The notes under the pieces were generated by a model. That model saw only the letters and a list, made by a program, of their open reading frames with translations, was not told the DNA's origin and did not search any database. Positions 22,310 through 33,904 of a DNA stretch of 64,000 bases are shown piece by piece; position 1 is the first letter of the stretch, and every line of letters begins with the position of its first letter. The position numbers and the translations under genes were made by a program. The stretch lies in contig NC_030851.1 in the NCBI RefSeq assembly GCF_000208745.1, positions 6,732,334 through 6,796,333 of the forward strand, read 5' to 3'. This DNA comes from Theobroma cacao (Eukaryota; Streptophyta; Magnoliopsida; Malvales; Malvaceae).

Positions 22310-23160
22310 AATGAAGAAGCAAAGGAAAAAAACACCGAAACTAAAGAATGTTAGGGTAGTCGACTACTAAGAAAGTGAGTTGGGAAGAGTTTGTTTGGCT
22401 TTGCATATCGAGGGAAGCGAGGGTTTAAATCAATTTGTAGCAAAGGATCGGACGGTTGGGATTTTTGTATTTTTGTGCCTTGCCTAGCTGAGGAAAAGAC
22501 TTTGGGTACTTTCCTAGATGACTTCTTTTTTTATGTTGTTTTTTAGGAAAAAAAAGGTCGGCGTAGACGTGGGGGATTTCCTTCAGAAAATTGGAAGTGA
22601 TCTGGACCCTTGATATCCTGCCTTATTCGTAATGGTAAGCCTGTTCAAAACTTGGAAAGATTGCTCACCATTTTCGTCAAATTGAATGTTTTACGGGCGA
22701 CACCACCATGGAATGAAATTTTATTGACCGGGAATTGAAGGCTTTATGTTAGGGAAGAACGAGAAACTCACCCCAAATAGGACCACCATTATAAATTAAC
22801 GTGTTGAATTAAATATGTTGCGTGGGCTATATGATTGCATTTGTGCTTAGCATTTGGTGGTATAGCATTTAAAAATATCTTTAACTGATTAAAAAATTTT
22901 ATTTTTTTATGATATTTAATTAAATTTTTATATTTTTATTTTGAATAAAATAAATCTTTGTAACTTGTTATTTTATATTCCGTGCTATTGACCTAGTATT
23001 TTGACATGTATTAATGAACGATAAAGTGACATGTTATGTAATAATAAGTAATGTATAAACTGTTGGCATTTAATCCATATTAATTATAAAAGTTTATTTA
23101 ATCTAAAATAAAGATATGAAGGCTCAATCAAATTTAATAAAAAAAATAAAAATTTATTTA
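22310..23160. other. Intergenic flank between AGP 1 and a solo LTR
   Basis: The first part should contain the AGP 1 promoter and 5' UTR on the minus strand; no clear TATA box was found. The remainder is AT-rich with no gene. Confidence 0.5.
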
Positions 23161-23165
23161 AATTT

Positions 23166-26071
23166 TGTAAAACCTGACCTTATAAAATACTTGTCATGAC
23201 AAGCATGTGATGGATAGCATGTTTGCATGTTAGGAAAGCCCTGAAAATCATTAAAAGCCTGTAGTGTACTTAATAGTATAACTAAGTTGAACTAAGCTTC
23301 GAACTATATCAAATAGAGAATTTAAGGTGAAATTGAGAATTTTAAAGTCTCAGAATGACTTAAAATGGTGATTCGAAGTTCGAGGATCGAATTAGAGTCA
23401 AATTGGAAATTTCGCTATATAGGGGCAAAATGGTAATTTTGCCACTCGAGGCACAAAATGAGAATTTTTTTTGAAAGATTTTGATCATATTTGATTTATT
23501 GGAGTATAATTTGAGGTTGAGAAGTGAAAAATTATAATCTCGGTATTTTTCGAAGCATAAGGGGTAAAATAGTAATTTTACCACTTTATGGGCAAAATCG
23601 TAATTTTCTACCACCAGGACACTTGTCCAGCACATGGTCTTCACTTATCCTCATTTTGACCTTTGATTAATCATGTGGTGGAGAATGGAAGCATAATTAT
23701 TAAAGTATAAAAAAAAAAGAAAAATGGACTAATAAGTATGTGACATGTGTCAAGTAAGGATATTTTATTATTTTTCATAAAAATCAGCCCATATTTATCC
23801 CATTTTCTCTTCATGTGGCCGGCCATAGTAAGAACAAAGAGAGGAAAGGAAAAACACAAAACCTAGGTGGGAAAATTGAAGAAAAAGTGTGGGATTTCAA
23901 GGAATCAAGTAATCAAAGATAAAATTTCTTGATTTTAACTTGTGATCTATCCTTCCCATGCATTTCTCCTTATTTTTCATGATTAAATTTCATATTTTCA
24001 TGGTGAATTCATGGCTGACCAAATGGGTATGGAGAGAGAATGAAGTTGGATTGATTTGATTCTAAGTTATGTTAGTGTTTTTAGTTAGTTTAGCATATTT
24101 AGAAACAAAACAACAAGAAAAAAATTCATTTTCTCCAATTACCCATAAAAGGCCGAATTTTCTAGGGAGAATATTGAGTTTGAAATTGATGATATTTCAT
24201 GATATTTTGGTGATATTTGATATTTGGTGAGGCTAGAAATTAAATGGAAAATTTTGGTGTGAAAATCTGAATTTTTGCTTAATGTATAGACATGTGTGAT
24301 TATGGACCCGAGACTGATAAATTGAATCTCATTCACAGTCACTAAGGTAATTTAGGTATAATTGGAGTGTAGAAAGTGAAAAGAATTGATTTGGAGTTAA
24401 ATGAGAGACTTTAGCCAATTAGACCGAGTATAGTGTGACTTAGGTCGAATATTACATTTAAGCGATTAATCGGACATTTTGCATTCCATATCATGCATTA
24501 GTAATCTAAATTAGTTTAATTTCAATTTAGTACCAATGTGGTGAATTTCTCGATTTTGTACTGTGTCAAGGTGGTGAGTCCTCCGATAAAGGCAAGGGAA
24601 TTGTACCCAAAGACCAGTAGTTTGAGTATTTCGAAAATCCTCACTCTAGACATTATAAGTAACCTTACCATCATTTTAATTATCTAAAGTATATTTTTAT
24701 TCAGTTGTGGTGAATTTTATGAAAATGAGTTCAAATGGTAAATTTTTATGTTTTGTAAACAAAATGTGTTTAAATGAAAAGACTTTATAAATTGTTTTAA
24801 AACGAAATAACGATTTTGAAAATAGAGTAATTGGAGACCATCGGTATGCTGTAAACTTATGATTGAAAATTGATGGCTTATGTTATATTGTTATTGTGTT
24901 GGCATGACTGGCTGGGTTGTGTTTTATGAATTGTATGAATTGTTTTATTTTACCTTTGCAGGTTGGGTAGTAAAATATTAGCTCTGTCATACTGTCAAAA
25001 TTTTATTGTATGGTGGGTTTAGCTTGTTGCAGTAAGCAAATTCTGTGGACCAGCCTATTAGAGGGGCACAGAATCCGGATATAAATATGTACCTCGGTCG
25101 GAGAGGCGCGTAGGGTATCTCCTAAGGTATGGTTAGAGTCCACGTCACGTCGAACCACCTCGTGACGATGAACTCCGCTAACGTCAAAGAACGACTGTGT
25201 TTTTCAAACTAAAAATATGTTTTCGTGTATACGAAATTTTTACAGCCTTGACGGACTCGGTAAGATGCCTCGGCCAAGGTATCTCAGAGAATGATTTTGG
25301 CAAGAACCAAGTTTTTTTTTAAAATACTCATAAGCCATGTTGACTATTTAAATGAAATGAATACTTATGTTATGAAAAACTTATTTGGATGAAATGTTTT
25401 AATAGTCTCATTTTACTTGGACTTTAGATCTTTTGAATAATATTTGTTTACTCACTGAGATTTTATAATCTCACCACCCTCATTTCCCTCTATTTCAGGC
25501 TCAGATTAGACTGTAAATAGCTAATCTCATCGAGGACTACCGTTGGGTTTTTATTTTTCAAACTGTAGGTTTATAGTCCTCTTTACTTTTGTTTATTCGG
25601 GAGCCCACTTATTATTGTAAATTAAATTAAATACTTTGGCTTACTGTATTACAGTATGTATGAATTTATTTAACTTTTATGCTACAAAAATTATTTACGT
25701 ATAACTCTAAAAATATTATTTATAAAAAAATAAAATATTTTAATTAACATTTTTTTATTTTTTTATTATATTCAAATAATCGAAATTTCGTTTTAAATGA
25801 AGATTTTAGACTTTAAAACTCACTTTTGATTATGAATTATATGTTTTGTACTCGTATATTACATTTTAGCCGGTTTCGAAATTTTTGAAAATAAATAACT
25901 AAAATACCCCTGTGAGACGAAAATTATTATTTTATTTGTTTTGAGTTGGAAACAGCTTAAAATCTTCTAGAACATGATTTTCGGCAACGGTTACTCACTA
26001 GGGAAATGAGATATTGATATTAAGCCTTGCGGCAGTTGTCACGGGCTCGAAAGGAGTATCGGGTCGTGACA
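23166..26071. mobile_element. Solo LTR, 2.9 kb, Ty3/gypsy (Tekay/Del-like)
   Basis: The block starts TGTAAAACCTGACC and ends GGGTCGTGACA. It is flanked by 5-bp direct repeats AATTT (23161-23165 and 26072-26076). Inside it has LTR-like features and no long frame. The segment ACTCACTGAGATTTTATAAT (about 25451-25470) followed by a CTATTTCAGG tract resembles sequence common in long chromovirus LTRs. There is no internal domain or second LTR, so unequal recombination has left a solo LTR. It sits between AGP genes 1 and 2. Its orientation is not settled. Confidence 0.75.
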
Positions 26072-26656
26072 AATTTTTTTTAAATAGTTAAAAGGATTTT
26101 TAAAATATTAAGTTTTTTTCTTTGTTTTTTATTTTTTAAAAATAAAATGTACTCATTTATGAAATTTTTTTTATTAAACATGAGAAATTAAAAATAATCC
26201 CTCGATTTATATTCAGAAATACTTTAGATTTTCGTTTTAATGAAGGAAATATATCATTGGCTATTGGGCCTAACATAATGAACCCCCTCGGCCATACCCC
26301 TTACTTCTTCCCTCTTTTCTTCTTTCTTGTTACTATCAAACAAGAGGGCATCAATGCCTCTTCAATTAATTTTTATTAGCAATGCCTTTTGGCGAATTTT
26401 TGTTTGTTTGTGTGCAAAGTAATGCTGAGATGCTTGCTATGGAGCGATTTGATTCACCACAAATTATATGAAACGCTTGAAAAATATCATATACCTTTGA
26501 TTATTGAAAAAATTAAAAGGAAAATTTTTTTATTATATAAATAAATAACATAAAATTCCATGTATTATGTATTTAAAAAATCAAAAAATAAAAGAGAAAA
26601 ACAAAAATGTAAATCCGACTGATAAAAGAATGAAGCACAGTGTTTCACTCTAATCT

Positions 26657-27049
26657 CTACATCATCAAAGCGGCAGTGATCAGCCCAAAAACAATATATC
26701 CTGAGCCAGCAATTCTGTTCAAAGCGGCACCGTTGTGCGACGGCTCTGGTGCCACAGATGGTGGAGTGGAAATTGAGGACGGAGGGTTTGGTGGAGCAGC
26801 GGCAGAAGGCTGTGGAGGAACGTTAACATTAGCGGGAGATGGTGCAGCCACTGGAGGAGTCGTCATCGGAGAAGGAGCAGAAACCGGTGGCTCCTCCACA
26901 GGCGAGGGAGAAGAAGGAACAGGAGCAAAGACTGGTGGAGAAGTTGATGGTGGCAATGAGGTTGGCGAAGGTGAAGATGCAGGGGACTGTGCCGTGGTAG
27001 AAACCAACAAAACGATCAGCATGAAGCAAAAAATGGTTGACTTAGCCAT
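26657..27049 (-). CDS. Classical arabinogalactan protein 2 of 3
   Basis: An AGP core protein of about 130 residues. The start at 27049 (MAKSTIFCFML) is preferred over the upstream in-frame ATG at 27073, because it puts the signal peptide (ending VSTTAQ) at the N terminus as in the neighbours. The mature part is almost entirely Pro/Ala/Ser/Thr/Val with SP and AP repeats (SPASSPSPTSLPP, VSAPSPMTTPP). The C terminus, NGAALNRIAGSGYIVFGLIT followed by AALMM, is a GPI signal. A TATA-type box, CTATAAATAC on the minus strand, lies at about 27150-27160, roughly 100 bp upstream of the ATG. No introns. Confidence 0.92.
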   Translation of the reverse strand: MAKSTIFCFMLIVLLVSTTAQSPASSPSPTSLPPSTSPPVFAPVPSSPSPVEEPPVSAPSPMTTPPVAAPSPANVNVPPQPSAAAPPNPPSSISTPPSVAPEPSHNGAALNRIAGSGYIVFGLITAALMM

Positions 27050-28407
27050 CGTAGTGAAATTGAAAAGCAACAAAACAAGAGAAAACCCAGAAAGAGATTA
27101 GTGTAGAAAGTTTTGAGTGCAATGCGAAAATCATGAGAAAAAGAACAGCGTATTTATAGAAGGGGGGGATCAGGGGCAGAAATGAGTGGCCAACTGGGAC
27201 GAAATTTCGAAAACACGGTTTTTGGGTGATTGCTGAGAAACAGTCCAACCAGCCACCAGGTCGGTTTTGATTTGGTTTCACGCGTGAGCATTAAGGTACA
27301 GTTGTTTTCGGTTTGATTTGGATCTTTGGTATGTACAGGGTGGGAAGCGCTGTCAACCGTTGGATTCTTTGTGTAACGGGTGCATTGGGAGATCAGACGG
27401 TAGAGGAAATCTACCTTGAAGATTGGGATTTGGGAATGCGTTGTGGGAGTTGGGGACACCACTAAGTTTGAAGAAACATAACATGTCATCATGTGAAAAC
27501 ATGAGGAGTTTGTGTAGTCCACCAGTAAAGCAACAGGGCATGTTCCCAAATTATAGCATTTTTCCCACGGGCCAATTGCTCATCATACAGCTAGAAAGGT
27601 AGATAAATTTTGGTACTAGTAATAATCATTAATATTTGACCAAAAATTAGATTAGTGTTATACACCATTTGATCAAAAATTTGATTTCATAATTTAATAT
27701 TGATAAATAAGACATCAAATAATAAAAATCTTTGTGTCACAATGGATTGAGGTTTAAACTTTGTCAGTCTGATTTATCAAAAATAACAATAATAATAATA
27801 ATAATAATAAAACCCTTTTTGTGTTTGTATATGAATTGGCAATAGTACAGCCCATTTAGAGGTAGAGGAATAGGATGCAAGCTTTCCTTTTTGTCTCTCC
27901 GCGTCCTAGCTGGCTACTAACTTAATTCTTAGTTGAACTTAATCATAAATCTTTGAGATTCAAAAATTAAAAAAATGCTTTCTTTACCATAAATATTAGC
28001 ATTAGTTGGCACTTTCCTTGCGTGACCCAACCGCGTTAAGCTCTTAATTTTATGGCTGGTAAAGTAAAATCTGAAGTGTTGGCACATTCCCTGCGTAATG
28101 CTGTTAATATACCAACCTCCTTTGATTTTCTTAACTTGTTTCATCACTTGTGCTCCACTACTACTTTTCAGTTTTTTTTTTTTTTTATCAATGAAACAAA
28201 GAGAAGGAAAAGTTTGTGGTAATATTACTAGTTCTAGAATTCAACTCATGGAATAAATGAATACAGTACACAATCATATATAGGTGGTGAACAATAATGG
28301 TATATTTAAAATTAAAGAATCAATTTTATAAATTTTAAGGGAATACATAAAATGATATAATTCTCATTTTGGGGGGAAAAAGCTGGGTAATCTTCTCTTC
28401 ATATTCC
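27050..28407. other. Intergenic region between AGP 2 and AGP 3
   Basis: This contains the AGP 2 promoter (TATA at 27150-27160), an (AAT)n microsatellite at 27787-27810 and otherwise AT-rich sequence. No further gene seen. Confidence 0.5.
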
Positions 28408-28782
28408 CTACGCCATCATCACGGCTGTCAACAGTCCAAACGCAACAGATCCAGCGGCACCAAACCTATTCAAGTTTAAAACGGCACTATTTTCCGATGG
28501 TCCTGGAGCTTCGGCGGGAGTCTCGGCAATCGACGAGGGACTGGTAACCGGAGACGGTGAAGAAGATGGAGGTGATAAAACAGTTACTGGAGATGGTGCA
28601 GTTGCTGTCGGAGTCTTCGATGGAGACGGTGCAGACACCGTCGGTGGTGAAGAGACTGGCGTCGGACTGGACGACGGGGATTTCTTCGGCGACGACGCAG
28701 GCGATGGCGTTGGAGATTGTGCTATCACGGAGCAAAACAGCAATGCCATTGTAATTAAGGAGAGAAAACGGGAGAGAGCCAT
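28408..28782 (-). CDS. Classical arabinogalactan protein 3 of 3
   Basis: An AGP core protein of about 124 residues starting at 28782 (MALSRFLSLITMALLFC). A further in-frame ATG at 28797 would add five residues. The signal peptide ends near SVIAQ. The mature part carries many SP, TP and AP units (SPTPSPASSPKKSPSSSPTP) and two Lys residues, KK, that the other copies lack. The end, ENSAVLNLNRFGAAGSVAFG followed by LLTAVMMA, is a GPI-anchor signal. Shared N- and C-terminal patterns with AGP 2 (xxxALNR/xLNRF, then a hydrophobic FGL(I/L)TA) show tandem duplication. A TATATAAAG-like element lies near 28855. Confidence 0.92.
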   Translation of the reverse strand: MALSRFLSLITMALLFCSVIAQSPTPSPASSPKKSPSSSPTPVSSPPTVSAPSPSKTPTATAPSPVTVLSPPSSSPSPVTSPSSIAETPAEAPGPSENSAVLNLNRFGAAGSVAFGLLTAVMMA

Positions 28783-29667
28783 TGCGTTGGAATTCAAAGA
28801 GGAAATTAAACAATGGAGCGAGTTGAGCCTACAAGGAAGACGAGAAGATGAGGGTATATAAAGAGATCAGAATTCATTAGTAACCGTTGGATTGGTTCTC
28901 GCACGGCTCTCGAAGAAGTCGAACGTTTGGCATTTTGCTTTAATAATTTAAAAGAAAGGTAAGGGCCAGGGGTTGCTTTGGCGCTTTTTCTACTTTGATT
29001 TTGTTCTTCATAACGACTATAAAAAAGCGAGGTCGTCCTTTGCATCTTGGACGTTGGTGTGGGGTCAACAATTTGGGATCCGGATGCAATCAGAACTGTT
29101 GTATATTTGTTAAATGTTTTATATATTTGCAACGGTAGAGAACTGGAAATATCTGGCGGTTTCTGATCTACTATAGTCTGATGGGAAATGTAACCTTGGA
29201 ACCACTGATTTGGAAATACCAGTCCGTTACCATTTTAATTATCTTATCCAAAAAAATAAAATAAAATTCACTCGTCCATGTAAATACACGAGAAAATATA
29301 AAAAGAAATGCAAATATATAAAAGTTTTTTATTATCTATTTATTGTATAAAGTCGTAATTACAACATGACCTCAACAAGGTCAAGCAAATCCAAATTCTA
29401 GGAATGAAGTTGTTTTGTCCCTAATTCACAGGTCAGAGAAAAAGAATGGAGGGCTCTTCCTTGGGTATCGTTTTAGGTAGGAAACCGCACAAATTTTTTA
29501 CTTTTAGCAATGCCAAGGTAAACATTGAATTTTTAAAGAATAAATCTTTTATATCTATAACCAAGTTCAGAGATGGTGTCTTCTTCCGATTATCATACGA
29601 GTTGTACTAAGTGGATCATGTCGGCAAGGAGTTACCAGCATCTAAAGCAAGCCGGAAGCACCAGGTC
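28783..29667. other. Intergenic between AGP 3 and RIBA
   Basis: This holds the AGP 3 promoter on one side and the RIBA 3' flank on the other. AT-rich; no gene or repeat ends recognised. Confidence 0.5.
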
Positions 29668-32600
29668 CTAGGATTCAGCTGCAGCATCCGCTGGAGTGGT
29701 GTTACCATTGCCACCAATAATGAGGCTGTTCAAACGGCCATTAAAGTCTAAGCCATATACGTGTCCCATTTTCGCACGTTTGGTCTCCAAGTATCTCTTA
29801 TTCTCCTTTGTAATAGGAGTTAGTAGCGGAACCCTGCCTACAATCGCCAATCCATAACCCTTGAGTCCACTGTATTTTGCAGGATTGTTTGTCATCAGTT
29901 TCATCGTTCGCACACCCAAGTCCCTAAGTATCTGCAAGGAAGAATCATATTTTGAGTTTCACAAACTTCTTTGACAGGTGAGAAGAAAGTAAAATCTATC
30001 ATAAGAAAACAACAAGACGTGCCAGTCATGCAGTAAAACCTTTAGCAAGCCCTAGACCAGGGTTCTGATCCTTTCCATTTATTACTACCGAACACTCTTC
30101 CATATGTACGTTCTAATAAAAGAAAAGAAATCATTCCTACCTAAGTACTTCGGCGTGGAGTATTATTACTAGGCTGATTTCCAACTTCCAAGAATTCTTT
30201 TTTTTTTTAATTTCTAATTAGCTATGCAACACATGAAGATTCCATCACAAGTACTTTTAACCAGTAGAACTTACACAAAGCTCCCCGTTGCTTTTAGAAA
30301 TAATCTGAACCCTCAGAAAGATTCAATGATCAAATCAATATATACTTACCCGCTTTTTAATTTCAAAATTTTCTTTGTTTTATGGTTGATTAAAGGTAAC
30401 AGGACTAAACTTTAGGACAAATTATGTCACAGGTGCTAACCTAATATACTAATGATGCACAGTAGAATTAGAAAATCATGAAAACCATATTTATCCAAAA
30501 AAGAGGAAGACAGCAACAAACAAATATACCATATTCAACTGAATTATGCTAGATATATTCATTTAGTGTGGTTTTGATGGGGAAGTACCTGTGCGCCAAT
30601 GCCATATTCTCTTGAATCAACAGGCAACCCAAGCTCAACATTTGCTTCTACTGTATCACGACCAGCATCCTGCAGATTATAGGCACGAAGTTTGTGGCCC
30701 AAACCAATGCCCCTGCCTTCATGCCCACGAAGGTATACCAACACACCCCTGCCAGCAGCCTCAATCTGTTTCATTGCAAGGCCAAGCTGATTCCCACAGT
30801 CACATCTAGCGGATCCAAATATGTCTCCTGTGAGGCATTCTGAGTGCACCCTCACAAGAATATCTTGCCCATCTCCTATCTCACCCTGTGTACACCATGG
30901 AAAGAATCATGCCATGTTCTTTGGGGAAGGTTCTTAATCCAAGAAAACCTAAAGTCTAAATGAATATACGCAAAAAAAAAAAATAATACAAGTGTGCAGT
31001 ATATTGAAACATATTTTACTTGATTGAGCATAGGAAAAATTTTTATGTAAGATCCATATGGATGCTGAGGTACTCAGATATATATAGGAGGGTGAAACAA
31101 GCTATAACAATATGGCTATATCCTTACCTTAACCATTGCTATATGCTCAATCCCATCTAAGATTGACCTGTAACAATAGGCCGTAAATGGCCCCCACATA
31201 GTGGGTATCCGTGCAGCACCAGCACGATCAATTAATTTATCCCTTTTTCTCCTATACCTGCCAATCATAAGCAGTATTAGAAATAGTCCTTTACTTTATC
31301 TTCTTTAAAAGATGCCAGATACAATTAACAATAGTTTTGGCAAGAATTAAATTGGACAACTTAACTGTAGGATTCATGTAAGATAAGTGGAAAGCAAAGC
31401 TCTATCATATTTATTAATTTACCTGATTAAATCAGCAATGGATATTATTTTCAAGTTCTCACGCTCAGCAAATTGACGAAGCTTTGGTAATCTAGCCATG
31501 GATCCATCATCATCCACAACCTCGCAGAGAACTGCAACAGGGTCCAGTCCAGCTAGCATCGCAAGATCAGCAGAAGCTTCGGTATGCCCAGCTCTTTTCA
31601 GAACACCACCTTCCCTGTACTTCAGTGGGAAAATGTGACCAGGGCGGTTGAAATCCTCAGGTTTGGAATCTTTAGAAGCGAGGGCCAATACTGTTGTTGC
31701 CCTATCATGAGCTGACACCCCAGTTGTAGTACCATGTTTTGCATCCTGAAATTGGTTTTCATGCAACAAAAAAAGTTGAGAACCATTGGAAGTATCAAAC
31801 TAGATACTACAGAAGCCATCCTTCTATAACGGAAATCAATTAACCCTTAATAATTTTTTGTTCTACGTATCATAAAAAGATTTATCCAAAATGGTAATTT
31901 GAGCTTATCAAAAGTTATAGGCAATCACAATCATCACTATCTTCCAGGCATTAACATTTTCAGCATTCAGATTCAACCTCCAGTAGGTGGTTATAATTTT
32001 CAAATATGTTATTGTACAGTAAATGCAATTGAACAATAAAACAATTAAATATACAACTTAACTTAGAATCATGGGATAAATGAAATTATTCATGACTCAA
32101 ATTTATGGATATCAGACAAAATAAGTACCACTGTAACTGTGAATGCAGTGCGGAGTTTCTCCTCATTTTCCCTTTGGTTCACCATCAAAGGAAGCTGCAA
32201 CCTCTCCAGATCCTCCTCTTGCATGCTCACACAAACTATCCCAGTTCCATGCTTCACAATAAAGGCCATAGCTTCAGGTGTCGCCAACTGAGCTGCCATT
32301 ATAAGATCTCCTTCATTTTCTCTGTCCTCATCATCTACGACCACTACCATCTGCACATTAGTTCAGATTAGCAAAGAAAATTGATTAACATGCAGAACAA
32401 TAAACGACATACAAGTGTTACCAGCTCATAGGAAAAAAAGCATCCCAAGGAAAAAACTAACCTTGCCCCGGCGAATGTCCTCAATAGCCTCAGGGACTGA
32501 AGCAAAACCTTCAGTGGGGCTATCCAAATCAAACTCATCATTATCGATGGGAAAACCATTACTTGTGGGAGCGGTATCTGCTGAAAGTGTTCCAAATGCT

Positions 32601-33809
32601 ACTGCATCTTGTTGCTCTTCAATCCCAACTGATTTATCACTGAAGAGAGTACCGTTTGTGGAAGCACCATTGCCATTCGAATAGGACAGGAGGTCACCTT
32701 CTCCAGATATGAGTGCAGCTCTACTTTTGCCAACATTCTTGATAACAAAGGATGATCTGCTGCCTGACTGTCTAAAGGCCAAATCAGCCATGTACCCATT
32801 TGCAGAGAATAGATTTGTGCTGTGTAAACCGTTAAATAATTTGAAGCTTTTGGATGCCCTACACCGAAAGAAAGGCCAGTAAGAATTTCATACAATCAAA
32901 TAACTGATAGTTTTAAAGATTGCACTAGAACTCTGTATAAGGCATTCTATTTCAGTCAGTAGGCATCTGTCTGTACAAAATCTCCCTGATCATTTCTTAG
33001 GAAAAACTCAGACATTTAAATTGACCATGAATAAAATCTTAAATATAAAAAATTTGGAAGGACAAAAGCAAATGCTTGTAGCCAAATCTAACTTAGTAAC
33101 TTTAGGCAGAAATCAAGCAAACTTAGTATCTTAGAAACAAAATAGAAAAATTAAGTATAATGTTATGACGACTGTTTATCAAACTAATCAAATCTGAAAT
33201 AGCTACACAAACTGTTCTATCTGAAAAGTTTATACTCATACAAGTCCTGTACAGGCCGTATATTGATTATACTAGCTAAAGTTGGACCTTTTATTCTTCT
33301 ACCCGTTTCTTATCAACAAGATACAAGGAAATTTCAGCATTTAAAGAAATAGCAAAGAAAATCGCCATATTTCTTTCCAGCCAAGGCGAATTTTTGATGC
33401 AAAGACAGGAGCTTTTCGTCAAAATGGCTGAGGCTTGAGTTCATAGTTAGCAATATCCGACAACAACCGGTTGATAGAAACTTTGGGTTGTTTAAACAAA
33501 AACCAAAGACAAATTCAAAATTAATCACAGCGTGTATATAAGATCGAAACGGAACCATTGACCATTAAACCATCGAAATTTCTTTAGAAAACCAAATAAC
33601 AAAAAGAAGCAAATCACATTGGAACCAATGAAATAACAAAGGTAACCCAATAAAAACAAAAAACCCAAAACGGTTGGTCACTTGAAAGGAAGAATTCATA
33701 AGGTAAGAATTTAATCCGAGCAAATCGCCATTAAAGAAAAAAAGAAGAGAGCTTACTGAGGTCGAGAAAGTGCCGCCGTTGAAGGAGAAGAAACGTTGAG
33801 AGAAGCCAT
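29668..33809 (-). CDS. RIBA: Bifunctional riboflavin biosynthesis protein RIBA, chloroplastic
   Basis: One protein carries 3,4-dihydroxy-2-butanone-4-phosphate synthase and GTP cyclohydrolase II, the two entry enzymes of riboflavin synthesis in plastids. Seven exons with matching phases were read: 33757-33809, 32462-32858, 32129-32350, 31423-31745, 31128-31257, 30589-30885 and 29668-29931. They total 562 codons with the stop, close to the usual 540-560 residues. The start is [17 protein letters not shown], a Ser-rich transit peptide. The DHBPS half has [11 protein letters not shown] and [11 protein letters not shown]. The GCHII half has the zinc Cys set in [15 protein letters not shown], the GTP-binding [19 protein letters not shown], and [10 protein letters not shown]. 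Both active sites look complete, as in RIBA1 rather than the one-sided RIBA2/3 forms. A TATA box (TATAAATA, minus strand, 33897-33904) lies about 90 bp upstream. Confidence 0.96.
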
Positions 33810-33896
33810 GAGCAGCCTGAGGAGAAGCTATAATCTAAGGGGGTTTTTTATCTTGTAATTGTAATGGGCTTTTCTCTTATTCTTACGTCTATATTA

Positions 33897-33904
33897 TATT
33901 TATA
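33897..33904 (-). promoter_or_regulatory. TATA box of RIBA
   Basis: TATAAATA reads on the minus strand about 88 bp upstream of the RIBA ATG, the normal distance for a short 5' UTR. Confidence 0.5.

Noticed and set aside
21809..22311. Plus-strand and alternate-frame ORFs over AGP 1
   Set aside because: These are mirror frames of a Pro/Ala/Ser-rich gene; GC-biased codons keep other frames open. The same holds at 26640-27101 and 28487-28813.
30559..30588. Continuation of the RIBA exon past 30589
   Set aside because: It reads through the GT donor into the intron; the next exon restores the family sequence at 29931.
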